The position numbers and the translations under genes were made by a program. From Carnobacterium_B sp045617425 (GTDB lineage: Bacteria > Bacillota > Bacilli > Lactobacillales > Carnobacteriaceae): a stretch of DNA of 64,000 bases. The stretch spans positions 124,001 through 188,000 of the forward strand of contig NZ_JAZLIO010000009.1 in assembly GCF_045617425.1 (NCBI RefSeq). Direction: 5' to 3'. Shown piece by piece: positions 34,816 through 44,197 of this stretch; positions within the stretch are counted from its first letter, which is position 1; every line of letters starts with the position of its first letter. The notes beneath the pieces were generated by a model that saw only the letters and a list, made by a program, of their open reading frames with translations, was not told where the DNA came from and did not search any database.

Positions 34816-35241
34816 TTAATTTCCTTTTTTATGTTTAGATACAGTGATTCTATTAACGGCTTTTCTTAAAGAAATTTCTGCACGTTTTGAATGACTCTTA
34901 TTCTCAATGGCTTCTGTTTTACGCAATTCTTCTTCTGCACGCTGTTTCGCTTCAAAAGCACGTTCAACATCAATATCTCTTGCACGTTCAGCACTATCCG
35001 CAATAATGGAACAAACGTTATCTCTAACTTCCATAACGCCTCCATTTACAGCGATCCAGTCTTCAGCATCAATAGAAACACGTTGTACGCGGACGGAATG
35101 AATAGTTAGAGGCACAATAATTGGCATATGATTGGGTAAAATACCAATTTCTCCATCCACTGCTTTAGCAATCACGCTTCTTGCTCGATGATTGTAGACA
35201 ATTCCAGCAGGCGTAACAATGTTTACTTGCATTTCACTCAT
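34816..35241 (-). CDS. atpC: ATP synthase F1 epsilon subunit
   Basis: Subunit of 141 residues that regulates and links the F1 motor. An N-terminal beta-sandwich (MQVNIVTPAGIVYNHRARSV, GEIGILPNHMPIIVPL) is followed by a C-terminal two-helix arm (DVERAFEAKQRAEEELRK) that can brake ATP hydrolysis. The ATG at 35241 has AGGAGG 8 bases upstream. It is the last gene of the operon, 12 bases after atpD. Confidence 0.95.
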   Translation of the reverse strand: MSEMQVNIVTPAGIVYNHRARSVIAKAVDGEIGILPNHMPIIVPLTIHSVRVQRVSIDAEDWIAVNGGVMEVRDNVCSIIADSAERARDIDVERAFEAKQRAEEELRKTEAIENKSHSKRAEISLRKAVNRITVSKHKKGN

Positions 35242-35253
35242 CACTTTTACCTC

Positions 35254-36660
35254 CTAGTAACCCATTGACTCTGCTTTAGCCACGACTTCTTCGATTCTTC
35301 CTACATTACGGAATGCATCTTCTGGTAAGTGATCATAACGTCCATCAATAATTTCTTTAAATCCACGTACTGTTTCTTCAACAGGAACATACGAACCCGG
35401 CAAACCAGTAAAAGCTTCAGCTACGTGGAAATTTTGTGATAAGAAAAATTGGATACGCCTTGCTCTAGATACCACGATTTTTTCATCAGCAGATAATTCA
35501 TCCATTCCTAGAATAGCAATAATATCTTGCAATTCACGGTAACGTTGCAATAATTGTTGAACTTCTGTAGCAACTTTATAGTGCTCTTCCCCAACAATTT
35601 CAGGAGATAAGGCACTAGAAGTTGATGCTAAAGGATCTACGGCTGGATAAATACCTTGTTCTGTTAATTTACGTTCCAGGTTGGTTGTTGCATCTAAATG
35701 GGCGAAAACTGTAGCTGGCGCTGGGTCAGTATAGTCATCTGCTGGTACATAGATCGCTTGAATAGATGTAATGGATCCTTTACTAGTTGAAGTGATTCGC
35801 TCTTGTAATTGTCCCATTTCTGTTGCTAAAGTTGGTTGGTACCCAACTGCTGATGGCATACGACCTAGCAAGGCCGATACTTCTGATCCAGCTTGTGTAA
35901 ATCGGAAAATATTGTCGATAAATAACAATACATCTTGCCCAACTTCATCTCTGAAATATTCAGCAATTGTTAATCCCGTTAACGCCACTCGCATTCTAGC
36001 ACCAGGTGGCTCATTCATTTGACCGAATACCATTGCTGTACGTTTGATAACACCAGAACCTTGCATTTCAAAATACAAGTCATTTCCTTCACGCGTACGT
36101 TCACCTACACCCGTAAATACAGAGATTCCACCATGTTCTTCAGCGATATTATGAATTAATTCTTGAATCAGAACTGTCTTACCTACTCCTGCTCCACCGA
36201 ATAGACCGATTTTACCACCTTTTAAGTAAGGAGCTAATAAATCAATAACCTTAATTCCAGTTTCTAGAATAGCAGTATTACTGCTTAATTCGTCAAATAC
36301 TGGAGCATTGCGGTGGATTGGATGACGTTGTACATCTTCTGGAAATGGTTCTTTTTCATCGATTGTTTCACCTAAAACATTAAACATACGTCCTAGAGTT
36401 TCTTCCCCAACAGGAACAGAAATCGCTTTTTCAGTATCAATGACACTCATACCACGTTGCAGTCCTTCTGTAGCTTCCATTGCAATCGTTCTAATGACAC
36501 CATTTCCTAGCAATAATGCTGTCTCTAAGACAACTGTTTCATTCTTACTCTTATTTTTTTCAACAATGAGAGCATTATTAATTTCAGGCATAGTATCGTT
36601 TATTGGAAATTCTACATCCACAACAGGTCCTATAACTTGAACAATATGTCCAATACTCAT
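35254..36660 (-). CDS. atpD: ATP synthase F1 beta subunit
   Basis: Catalytic subunit of 468 residues. Walker A is GGAGVGKTVL near residue 155, the catalytic Glu lies in GVGERTREGNDLY, Walker B is LLFIDNIFRFTQAGSE and the DELSADEK segment (DELSEED-type) near residue 390 contacts the gamma subunit. It makes ATP in three copies alternating with alpha. Length and all motifs are typical. Confidence 0.98.
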   Translation of the reverse strand: MSIGHIVQVIGPVVDVEFPINDTMPEINNALIVEKNKSKNETVVLETALLLGNGVIRTIAMEATEGLQRGMSVIDTEKAISVPVGEETLGRMFNVLGETIDEKEPFPEDVQRHPIHRNAPVFDELSSNTAILETGIKVIDLLAPYLKGGKIGLFGGAGVGKTVLIQELIHNIAEEHGGISVFTGVGERTREGNDLYFEMQGSGVIKRTAMVFGQMNEPPGARMRVALTGLTIAEYFRDEVGQDVLLFIDNIFRFTQAGSEVSALLGRMPSAVGYQPTLATEMGQLQERITSTSKGSITSIQAIYVPADDYTDPAPATVFAHLDATTNLERKLTEQGIYPAVDPLASTSSALSPEIVGEEHYKVATEVQQLLQRYRELQDIIAILGMDELSADEKIVVSRARRIQFFLSQNFHVAEAFTGLPGSYVPVEETVRGFKEIIDGRYDHLPEDAFRNVGRIEEVVAKAESMGY

Positions 36661-36680
36661 TCGTTATTCCTCCCATTTAT

Positions 36681-37595
36681 TTACTTAGACGCTGAAGCAC
36701 CACTAATGATTTCTGTAATTTCTTCTGTTATAGCGGCTTGACGTGCTCGGTTATAACGAATTGTTAAATCATCAATAATATTTTTAGCGTTATCTGTTGC
36801 ACCTTTCATAGCTGTCATACGTGCTGCGTGTTCTGCAGCTTTAGCGTCTAAAATTGCTCCGTATATCAAACTTTCAGCATATTGAGGCAATATAATATCT
36901 AAAATTTCTTCTTTAGATGGTTCATAAATATAATCTTTTGCATAATCTTTTGTTTCTGCTACATCCAAATCGGATAACGGCAGCATTTTTTCAGCTCTAT
37001 ATTGGAACATGATTGTGTTTACATGATGATTGTAACAAACATACAACTCATCAAAAACTTCATTCTTATACATCTCAGTCGCTGTTCTAGCAATCGTACG
37101 TACTTCCTCAAAAGAAGGTTGATCACTGATATCATTTAGTTCGTAAGCAACATTCATCCCTCTAGCTTTAAAGAAATCAGCTGCTGTTGAACCTACAGCC
37201 ATAAATACATACTCCTCTGGAGAAGTATGGTCTCTGGTGATCATATCAACTGTTGATTTAATAACAGAGCTATTGTATCCACCGGCCAACCCTTTATCTG
37301 AACTGATAACAATGTATCCAGTCTTTTTAATAGGACGTTCAACCAACATATCATGAAAGTCAATATTAGAAGGTGAATTCGTTCCAATCATTTCGTTTTC
37401 AATCAAAGAAAGTTGGCTATGCGCTAAATGAGTAACGATTTCTCTTACTTTTTGAGAATAAACTTGAAAACCAGCTGCTGTATTTTCAGCTTTTGCCAAT
37501 TTTGCACCAGATACCATTTGCATGGCATTCGTAATTTGACTAGTCTTTTTTGTTGAACTTATTTTTTTTGTAATTTCATTTAAAGAGGCTGCCAT
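36681..37595 (-). CDS. atpG: ATP synthase F1 gamma subunit
   Basis: Rotor shaft of 304 residues. N-terminal helix EITKKISSTKKTSQITNAMQ with MVSGAKLAKAE and C-terminal helix AEHAARMTAMKGATDNAKNI with YNRARQAAITEEITEIISGA form the coiled-coil shaft. The middle Rossmann-like part has SDKGLAGGYNSSVIK. Between alpha and beta genes as in all bacterial atp operons. Confidence 0.97.
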   Translation of the reverse strand: MAASLNEITKKISSTKKTSQITNAMQMVSGAKLAKAENTAAGFQVYSQKVREIVTHLAHSQLSLIENEMIGTNSPSNIDFHDMLVERPIKKTGYIVISSDKGLAGGYNSSVIKSTVDMITRDHTSPEEYVFMAVGSTAADFFKARGMNVAYELNDISDQPSFEEVRTIARTATEMYKNEVFDELYVCYNHHVNTIMFQYRAEKMLPLSDLDVAETKDYAKDYIYEPSKEEILDIILPQYAESLIYGAILDAKAAEHAARMTAMKGATDNAKNIIDDLTIRYNRARQAAITEEITEIISGASASK

Positions 37596-37610
37596 TCTTA
37601 TTCACCGCCT

Positions 37611-39158
37611 TTAATTGGTTTGTCCGCCGTTTGCATCAGCTGAGGAGTCAATATAATTAGTGAAAAAATTAGTAATGAATTCAGTGATGATTGCATCCAG
37701 TTTCTCTGTTCTTGGCAAATCTTTAGTTTCAACAATTTCACTTAAGATTTCAGCATGCTGATTATCTAAGAAATCATAAAATTGAATTTCAAAACGACTT
37801 AATTCACTAACCGGAACTGTATCTAAGAAACCATGTGTTAAAGCATATAAAATCATTACTTGTTTTTCAACAGGTATTGTTTGATGCAATCCTTGTTTTA
37901 AAACTTCAACCGTTCTGTGTCCACGATTTAATTTTGCTTGAGTAGCAGCATCTAAATCTGAACCAAATTGAGTAAAGGCTTCTAATTCACGGAAACTTGC
38001 TAAATCTAAACGCAAAGTTCCAGAAACTTTTTTCATTGCTTTGATTTGAGCTGATCCTCCAACACGTGATACTGATAAGCCAGCTGCAATCGCTGGTCGG
38101 ATACCGGAGTAAAACAAATCACTTTCTAAGAAAATCTGTCCATCTGTAATTGAAATAACGTTTGTAGGAATATAAGCTGAAATATCACCTGCTTGAGTTT
38201 CAACAAATGGAATAGCTGTCATAGAACCGCCACCTAATTTGTCACTCAATTTTGCAGCACGTTCTAATAATCGTGAATGTAAGTAGAAGACATCCCCTGG
38301 ATAAGCTTCACGACCTGGAGGACGACGCAACAAGAGAGACAGTTCACGGTAAGCAGCTGCTTGTTTTGTTAAATCATCAAAAATAATCAAAACATGTTTG
38401 CCGTTATACATGAATTCTTCTCCTAAAGCTGATCCTGCATAAGGTGCGATATAAAGTAATGGAGCCGGTTGAGATGCACTTGCTGTCATAACGATCGTAT
38501 AATCCATTGCGCCATATTTTTTCAATGTTTCAACTTGATTACGTACTGTTGATTCTTTTTGTCCAATTGCTACATAAATACAAATTGTATCTTGGCCTTT
38601 TTGATTTAAAATTGTATCAATTGCCAATGTTGTTTTTCCTGTTTTCCGGTCACCAATAACCAATTCCCTTTGTCCACGACCAATTGGAACTAATGCGTCA
38701 ATTGCTTTGATTCCTGTTTGCAAGGGTTCGTTAACCGAATGACGATCCATAACTCCTGGAGCTTCTGATTCAATTGGGCGAGTCTTAGTTGTAACGATCT
38801 CACCTAAACCATCAATTGGTTGTCCAAGAGGATTAACTACACGTCCAATCATTGCCTCTCCAACTGGAACTTGCATAATTCGACCAGTTCGTTTAACAAT
38901 ATCGCCTTCGCGAATCCCTGTAAATTCGCCTAAGATGATAATCCCTACGTCATTTACTTCTAAATTTTGTGCCATACCAAAAGTACCATCGGCAAATTCC
39001 AATAGTTCTCCTGACATTGCATTTTCTAACCCATAAGCACGGGCGATTCCGTCACCTACGTAACTAACTGTTCCTACTTCATCTATTACTAATTCACTTT
39101 GATAGCTTGCAATTTGCTTTTTGATTAGTGAACTAATTTCTTCTGCTTTTACGCCCAT
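37611..39158 (-). CDS. atpA: ATP synthase F1 alpha subunit
   Basis: Non-catalytic nucleotide-binding subunit of 515 residues. Walker A GDRKTGKTTLAIDTI near residue 170, Walker B VLIIFDDLTKQAAAYRE and the arginine-finger region SVSRVGGSAQIKAMKKV are present. The start ATG has GAGGTG upstream. The tail ends in a short Asn/Gly-rich stretch. Highly typical. Confidence 0.98.
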   Translation of the reverse strand: MGVKAEEISSLIKKQIASYQSELVIDEVGTVSYVGDGIARAYGLENAMSGELLEFADGTFGMAQNLEVNDVGIIILGEFTGIREGDIVKRTGRIMQVPVGEAMIGRVVNPLGQPIDGLGEIVTTKTRPIESEAPGVMDRHSVNEPLQTGIKAIDALVPIGRGQRELVIGDRKTGKTTLAIDTILNQKGQDTICIYVAIGQKESTVRNQVETLKKYGAMDYTIVMTASASQPAPLLYIAPYAGSALGEEFMYNGKHVLIIFDDLTKQAAAYRELSLLLRRPPGREAYPGDVFYLHSRLLERAAKLSDKLGGGSMTAIPFVETQAGDISAYIPTNVISITDGQIFLESDLFYSGIRPAIAAGLSVSRVGGSAQIKAMKKVSGTLRLDLASFRELEAFTQFGSDLDAATQAKLNRGHRTVEVLKQGLHQTIPVEKQVMILYALTHGFLDTVPVSELSRFEIQFYDFLDNQHAEILSEIVETKDLPRTEKLDAIITEFITNFFTNYIDSSADANGGQTN

Positions 39159-39182
39159 AAACGATTCACCTCATAACTTCTT

Positions 39183-39725
39183 TTATCGAATCAATTGTTT
39201 TTCTAATGCTTCCAAGTTAGAACGGATACTACCATCATAAACTTGACTTTCGGCTTCTATAATTACTCCACCAAGAACATGTCTATCAACGATTGTATGC
39301 AATAATACTTTTTTCGCATCTAATTTTTGTTTCATAACGTCTATTAAACGTTCCTTTTGACTATCGGTCAATTGAACAGCTGTAGTGACTTTGGCAACTA
39401 CCGTCCTATTTTTGTAATCGTAAATTTTTTCAAATTCATTTACGACATCTCTAATATCACTAATTAAATTATAGTCATAAAGCATATGCAAGAAACTTTG
39501 TGTATTTATATCAAAGTGTTGAATCAAGTCTGCCAAAAGATGATCTCGTTTATATTTTTCCAAACGAGGATCTACTAAAATTGTTCCTAGATTAGGAATC
39601 GTTTCTAATACTTGACGAACGTCCATCATATTATCAAACGCTACATCAACTATCCCTTTTTCTTTAGAGTCTTGATAAAAAGCATCTGCAAGTTGGCGAT
39701 TGTTCATATTTCTATTTAATTTCAT
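39183..39725 (-). CDS. atpH: ATP synthase F1 delta subunit
   Basis: Stator subunit of 180 residues that joins F1 to the b subunit. It has LADAFYQDSKEKGIVD at the N-terminus and the family C-terminal signature LHTIVDRHVLGGVIIEAESQVYDGSIRSNLEAL. The ATG at 39725 overlaps the end of atpF by 14 bases, with AAAGG inside atpF, so the two are translationally coupled. Another in-frame ATG at 39707 lacks a site. Confidence 0.95.
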   Translation of the reverse strand: MKLNRNMNNRQLADAFYQDSKEKGIVDVAFDNMMDVRQVLETIPNLGTILVDPRLEKYKRDHLLADLIQHFDINTQSFLHMLYDYNLISDIRDVVNEFEKIYDYKNRTVVAKVTTAVQLTDSQKERLIDVMKQKLDAKKVLLHTIVDRHVLGGVIIEAESQVYDGSIRSNLEALEKQLIR

Positions 39726-40227
39726 TATTATTCGCCAACCTTTCAATATACTCTTCGATTAGTTCAGCATGCCCTTCATTAGATAATTCTTTGCCAATCA
39801 ATTTCTCTGCAATATCCATAGACAGGCGACTAATATCGTTTTGTGCACCTGCTAAAGCTTGTTTTCTTTCTAACTCAATGGCTTTTTTAGCCTCTTCTTT
39901 TAATCGTGCAATTTCTACTTTAGCGGATGCTATTTGTTCTCGTTCAACTTTATCAGCAGTGTCTCTTGCTTGTTCAATAATTGCACTCGCTTTGTTTCTT
40001 GTCTCTTCTAATTCTTGTTGTTGTTCTGTAAGCAATCGATCCGCTTCTAATTTTTTCGCTTCTGCGTTATCGATATTTCCTGCAATCAATTGTTCTCGTT
40101 TCTCCATCATTGCCATCAGAGGTTTCCAAGCAACCATCTTTAATGCTAGCATTAATAGTAAAAATGAGACCAAAGTGACAATAGAATCTCCAGCTGTTAT
40201 TTGTCCTACAAACAATGGACTGACCAT
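39712..40227 (-). CDS. atpF: ATP synthase Fo b subunit
   Basis: Peripheral stalk subunit of 171 residues. One membrane helix (about residues 14-33, DSIVTLVSFLLLMLALKMVA) is followed by KPLMAMMEKREQLI and a long charged coiled coil to the C-terminus. The ATG at 40227 has AAGGAG 8 bases upstream; a GTG three codons earlier overlaps that site. It forms a dimer in the stator. Confidence 0.95.
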   Translation of the reverse strand: MVSPLFVGQITAGDSIVTLVSFLLLMLALKMVAWKPLMAMMEKREQLIAGNIDNAEAKKLEADRLLTEQQQELEETRNKASAIIEQARDTADKVEREQIASAKVEIARLKEEAKKAIELERKQALAGAQNDISRLSMDIAEKLIGKELSNEGHAELIEEYIERLANNNEIK

Positions 40228-40270
40228 TCTCCACACTCCTTCACCTATACTTCAATGTTGCTTTAAAAGA

Positions 40271-40301
40271 ACAGGTAGAGAGAATTCTATTCTCTACCTG
40301 T
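40271..40301 (-). promoter_or_regulatory. Intercistronic hairpin between atpE and atpF
   Basis: A perfect 11-bp stem (ACAGGTAGAGA with TCTCTACCTGT) and 9-nt loop lie 33 bases after the atpE stop, followed by TCTTTT on the minus strand. Subunit c is needed in about ten copies per complex, so a hairpin that protects or partly terminates the atpB-atpE mRNA makes sense; this role is inferred. Confidence 0.7.
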
Positions 40302-40334
40302 CAATTTCTAATACTTCGTTTTTTTGCTAGCTTT

Positions 40335-40547
40335 TTATTGGAAAACTAAGATAAAGGCAATAACAACTGCCATAATAGGAATAGCTTCTACTAAACCGAT
40401 CCCAATATACATCAATGTTTGTAATTGACCTTTCATTTCTGGTTGACGAGCAATTGATTCAATTGTTTTTGATACTACTCTACTTGAACCCAGTGCTGCT
40501 CCGATTGCTGCTCCTGCTACTGCGATTGCTGCTCCTATTAAACCCAT
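40335..40547 (-). CDS. atpE: ATP synthase Fo c subunit
   Basis: Ring-forming proteolipid of 70 residues, a hairpin of two membrane helices. The polar loop is ESIARQPEMKG and the ion-binding Glu54 lies in GLVEAIPIMA. The residue after Glu54 is Ala and the helix-1 Gln typical of sodium-type c subunits is absent, so proton coupling is expected. The ribosome site AGGAGG is strong, as befits high synthesis. Confidence 0.97.
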   Translation of the reverse strand: MGLIGAAIAVAGAAIGAALGSSRVVSKTIESIARQPEMKGQLQTLMYIGIGLVEAIPIMAVVIAFILVFQ

Positions 40548-40635
40548 AATTCATTTTCCTCCTAATATAGTCATCTGTTATTTTTCTTAATGATATTGAT
40601 TACTGCATATCTTACTAGCTTATAACTTGATTTGC

Positions 40636-41379
40636 TTAAGTTGCTTCTTTGATGTGATCTGTACTTTCTTCGTGCTCAATTTTATGAGAAAGATAAACCA
40701 TTGTCAGTGTTGTAAAAACAAAAGCCTGGATACTTCCGATAAATAATGAGAAGGCCTGCCAAGCCATTTCTAAAGGAATACCAATTACCCAAGTAAAGAC
40801 CCCTCCACTTTGAGCTAACGAAGCTATCAATCCAAGCAAGATTTCTCCTGCGTAGATATTTCCATAAAGACGAAGAGCTAAAGTCAATGTATTCGTAAAC
40901 TCTTCAAAAATTTTGATTGGAAATAAAAATGGGACTGGTCTAACAAAACTATTCATAAAGTAGTTCTTGACCCCTTGTTCTTGTACACCAAAATAATGTG
41001 TCATAACAATTACCATAGCTGCTAATGTTAAGGTAACCACCGGATCAGCCGTTGGGCTTTTCCATACTTGATAAGGTTCAGCAATTAAAATCAATGGCAA
41101 ACCCATAATATTTGAAACAAATACAAAAGTTAGAATAGTAAAACCAAATAATTTAAACCGTTCTCCTTGTTGTTTAGACATTGCACTTGTAGTAATATTG
41201 CCTACAAAATCAACTATCCATTCTATAAAGTTCTGTTTACCTGTTGGCTTAATCTGTAGATTCCTCGTACAAATAAACGCAATCAAGAATACAATCACGC
41301 ACGCTGATACTGTTACAAGATTATTGGTGACATTGAAATCTAAGCCAAAAAATGTAACAATCGGATTTTCGTGATCCAC
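40636..41379 (-). CDS. atpB: ATP synthase Fo a subunit
   Basis: Proton channel subunit of about 247 residues with five to six membrane helices. The essential Arg lies in TLTLALRLYGNIYAGEILLG near residue 170, and the C-terminal IGSIQAFVFTTLTMVYLSH is typical. The start is GTG at 41379, with GAGG 8 bases upstream; another GTG at 41388 is possible but overlaps that site. It is first in the operon: no atpI gene precedes it. Confidence 0.94.
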   Translation of the reverse strand: MDHENPIVTFFGLDFNVTNNLVTVSACVIVFLIAFICTRNLQIKPTGKQNFIEWIVDFVGNITTSAMSKQQGERFKLFGFTILTFVFVSNIMGLPLILIAEPYQVWKSPTADPVVTLTLAAMVIVMTHYFGVQEQGVKNYFMNSFVRPVPFLFPIKIFEEFTNTLTLALRLYGNIYAGEILLGLIASLAQSGGVFTWVIGIPLEMAWQAFSLFIGSIQAFVFTTLTMVYLSHKIEHEESTDHIKEAT

Positions 41380-42060
41380 AACGTTCACCTCTTTCCATAA
41401 TTAAAATCTATAATTGCAAACAGGAAAAAAATATATTTTGTGAAACTATCATCTATTTTAATTTCACACGCCCATTTTAGCATAGTTCTGCTTTCTTTCC
41501 TATATAAATGGATTAGGCACAATTTTGCTTTTATTCTTTTAGCAATGTAAAAAATGCTGACTAAGTTTTAAAAAAATTCATCTTTTTTTCACTGGCATTC
41601 GTTATCATACCACCATTCGATTTAAATTACAAAAGAAAATGAAAAACATTTCTACTTTTCAATAAATCACTATTAAAACGGGTTTTTCAGCGTTTTATTG
41701 TATAAAAATGATTACTAATTTTTATATACTCCTTTAAATCCCCAACCCAATCCTCCATCTTTTTGTTTTTCTAATTTTTCTCCAATGACAATTTTCCAGA
41801 CTTTTATAGTGCCCCAAATTCTTTATTGGTTTTATACAACTTTGAATTTTTCGTTAAATCCTCTTTTTTATCCTGTTTTTTCTATTCTAATTGCATAATT
41901 TTTACTTTTTTATAAAAGTATGCAAAATACGACCTACTCATTTTTGTCATTCTGAAAACAGTTACGGTTTATTCTTTATATCTCGCCAACAGCAAATAAG
42001 ATTTATCTTATTTTTATCATCTAATTCTTAGCGTATAGAAAACAAAACTATCTTCTATAC
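41380..42060. other. Long AT-rich leader of the atp operon, no atpI
   Basis: About 680 bases without a supported gene, where many Firmicutes carry atpI. On the minus strand TGCTAAAAT (41482-41474), an extended -10, could be the atp promoter, with a poor -35. Closer to atpB, GTGAAA and TTTCAC arms form a loose inverted repeat. A 45-codon minus-strand frame near 41.75-41.9 kb has no start with a ribosome site and is not called. The function of the length is unknown. Confidence 0.45.
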
Positions 42061-42112
42061 AAAAAGAGCCATAAACCAAGAATTTTATCCTTTGGTTTAC
42101 GACTCTTTTTTT
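42061..42112 (-). terminator. Rho-independent terminator of upp
   Basis: AAAAAGAG and TAAACCAA arms pair with TTGGTTTA and CTCTTTTT around an AT-rich loop, with one mismatch. It lies 15 bases past the upp stop codon. Confidence 0.88.
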
Positions 42113-42127
42113 AATCAATCTTACAAA

Positions 42128-42757
42128 TTACATTGTACCAAATAATCTATCACCAGCATCGCCTAAACCTGGTAATATGTAACCATTTTCGTCTAAACGT
42201 TCATCTAATGCTGCAGTATAGATATCTACATCAGGATGAGCTTGTTCTAACGCTTCTACACCTTCTGGAGCTGCAACTAAACAAACAAATTTAATTGTTG
42301 TCGCACCGCGTTTTTTTAATGAATCAATAGCTGCAATAGCTGATCCGCCTGTAGCAAGCATTGGATCTACAACAAGCAATTGACGTTCATTGATGTCTGA
42401 TGGTAATTTCACAAAATATTCTACCGGTTCTAATGTTTCGTGATCACGATACATTCCAACGTGTCCAACTTTTGCTGCAGGGATCAAATCTAACATCCCA
42501 TCAACCATACCTAATCCAGCTCTTAAAATTGGAATAATCGCAACTTTTTTACCCGCTAACTCTTTTTGAATAGATTTAACTAAAGGTGTTTCGATTTCCA
42601 CATCTTGTAAAGGCATATCTCTAGAAACTTCAAATGCCATTAAGCGTGCAATTTCATTAACTGCTTCTCTAAAATCTTTCGTTCCTGTATTCTTATCACG
42701 AAGAATAGTTAATTTGTGTTGGATTAATGGATGATCCATAACTTGAACTTTCGACAT
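42128..42757 (-). CDS. upp: Uracil phosphoribosyltransferase
   Basis: Pyrimidine salvage enzyme of 209 residues: uracil plus PRPP gives UMP. The PRPP-binding loop is VVDPMLATGGSAIAAI near residue 130 and the uracil-binding end is DGYILPGLGDAGDR-like (NGYILPGLGDAGDRLFGT). The glyA-upp order just before the atp operon is a common Firmicutes arrangement. A GAGGG site lies upstream of the ATG, and glyA is 134 bases upstream on the same strand. Confidence 0.96.
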   Translation of the reverse strand: MSKVQVMDHPLIQHKLTILRDKNTGTKDFREAVNEIARLMAFEVSRDMPLQDVEIETPLVKSIQKELAGKKVAIIPILRAGLGMVDGMLDLIPAAKVGHVGMYRDHETLEPVEYFVKLPSDINERQLLVVDPMLATGGSAIAAIDSLKKRGATTIKFVCLVAAPEGVEALEQAHPDVDIYTAALDERLDENGYILPGLGDAGDRLFGTM

Positions 42758-42890
42758 CGTATTCAGCCCTCATTTTTCATTATTTTTTAAACATTTCTAT
42801 TGTAAAGGATATTAGCGTCTAGTGCTACCTTTTTAGTATTTTTCTTTTTATTCTACCTTTTCGTCTATTTTAAAAAGATTAATTACTGAA

Positions 42891-44132
42891 TTATACTTTA
42901 GATTTATATAATGGATGTTTAGCAGTCAATTGATGAACTTGCGTTTGAATAGCCGCCATTTTTTTAACATCTCCATTACTTGTCAATGTTTCAATAATGA
43001 ATTCGGCTACCTTTTTAGAATCGACTTCATTAAATCCTCTTGTTGTAATAGCTGGCGTTCCAATTCGAATACCACTTGTTTTGAAAGGACTCAATGTTTC
43101 AAAAGGAATCGTATTTTTATTGACAGTAATGCCGACTTTATCTAATAGAACTTCTGCTTCTTTTCCATTTAATCCAAAGTTTGTCACATCAAACAACAAT
43201 AGATGATTATCTGTTCCGCCACTAATCAAATGACCAATTGATTCGTTCAAAACACTTTCCATGGCTTTTGCATTTTTAATGATTTGAGCAGCATATTCTT
43301 TAAATTCTGGAGTGGATGCTTCTTTTAAAGCTACTGCCTTAGCCGCTATAACATGTTCTAAAGGACCACCTTGAATGCCTGGGAAAATAGCGCTATTGAT
43401 TGCTTTTCCATACTTTTCTTTAGCTAGGATCATTCCACCGCGTGGTCCTCTTAAAGTTTTATGTGTAGTAGTTGTGACAACATCTGCATAAGGAACTGGG
43501 TTTTGATGCAAACCTCCTGCAATCAAACCTGCTATATGAGCCATATCAACCATTAAGTAAGCTCCAACTTCATCCGCAATTGCTCTAAATCTTGCAAAAT
43601 CTATTTTTCTAGAGTATGCACTAGCTCCTGCAATAATCAATTTAGGTTTATGTTGCTTGGCCAATTTTTGAACCACTTCATAATCCAACTCTTCTGTCTC
43701 TTTATCTACACCATAAGAGATAAAATGGTACGTTTTGCCACTGAAGTTTACGGGAGAACCATGTGTTAAATGACCACCATGTGTTAAATCCATGCCTAAC
43801 ACAGTATCTCCTGGATTTATTAAAGCATTAAGAGCTGCCATATTTGCGCTAGAACCTGAATGTGGTTGAACATTTACATATTCTGCTCCAAAAAGTTTTT
43901 TTGCACGTTCAATAGCCAAATTTTCAATAACATCAATAAATTCACACCCGCCATAATACCTTTTACCGGGATAACCTTCTGCGTACTTATTCGTTAAAAT
44001 ACTTCCTTGCGCAGTAAGTACAGCTTCAGATACAAAGTTTTCTGAAGCGATTAATTCAATGTTTTGCTCTTGTCTTTTGCTTTCTTGTTCAATGGCATCA
44101 AAGATCTCTTTATCAAAATTCATGTTATTCAT
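42891..44132 (-). CDS. glyA: Serine hydroxymethyltransferase
   Basis: PLP enzyme of 413 residues converting serine and tetrahydrofolate to glycine and methylene-THF. It has NIELIASENFVSEAVLTAQG, YAEGYPGKRYYGGCEFID and the PLP-Lys in VTTTTHKTLRGPRGGMI near residue 230. The ATG at 44132 has AAGGGTG upstream; the family start MNFDKEIFDAI is at a later ATG (44123), so either is possible. It lies between the Sua5 gene and upp. Confidence 0.96.
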   Translation of the reverse strand: MNNMNFDKEIFDAIEQESKRQEQNIELIASENFVSEAVLTAQGSILTNKYAEGYPGKRYYGGCEFIDVIENLAIERAKKLFGAEYVNVQPHSGSSANMAALNALINPGDTVLGMDLTHGGHLTHGSPVNFSGKTYHFISYGVDKETEELDYEVVQKLAKQHKPKLIIAGASAYSRKIDFARFRAIADEVGAYLMVDMAHIAGLIAGGLHQNPVPYADVVTTTTHKTLRGPRGGMILAKEKYGKAINSAIFPGIQGGPLEHVIAAKAVALKEASTPEFKEYAAQIIKNAKAMESVLNESIGHLISGGTDNHLLLFDVTNFGLNGKEAEVLLDKVGITVNKNTIPFETLSPFKTSGIRIGTPAITTRGFNEVDSKKVAEFIIETLTSNGDVKKMAAIQTQVHQLTAKHPLYKSKV

Positions 44133-44197
44133 ATCGGCCACACCCTTCAATAGTTATAATAAACGCTTTTTTATTAGTTGATTCTACTGATTTATGG

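Noticed and set aside
41740..41880. Minus-strand frame of about 45 codons with a plausible Gly-rich protein tail, considered as an atpI remnant
   Set aside because: No start codon with a ribosome site, a stop just upstream, and no likeness to AtpI helices.
42795..42835. AAAGG/CCTTT hairpin with T-run on the plus strand between glyA and upp
   Set aside because: Long weak stem with wobble pairs, and both neighbouring genes run the other way; not enough for a terminator or RNA call.
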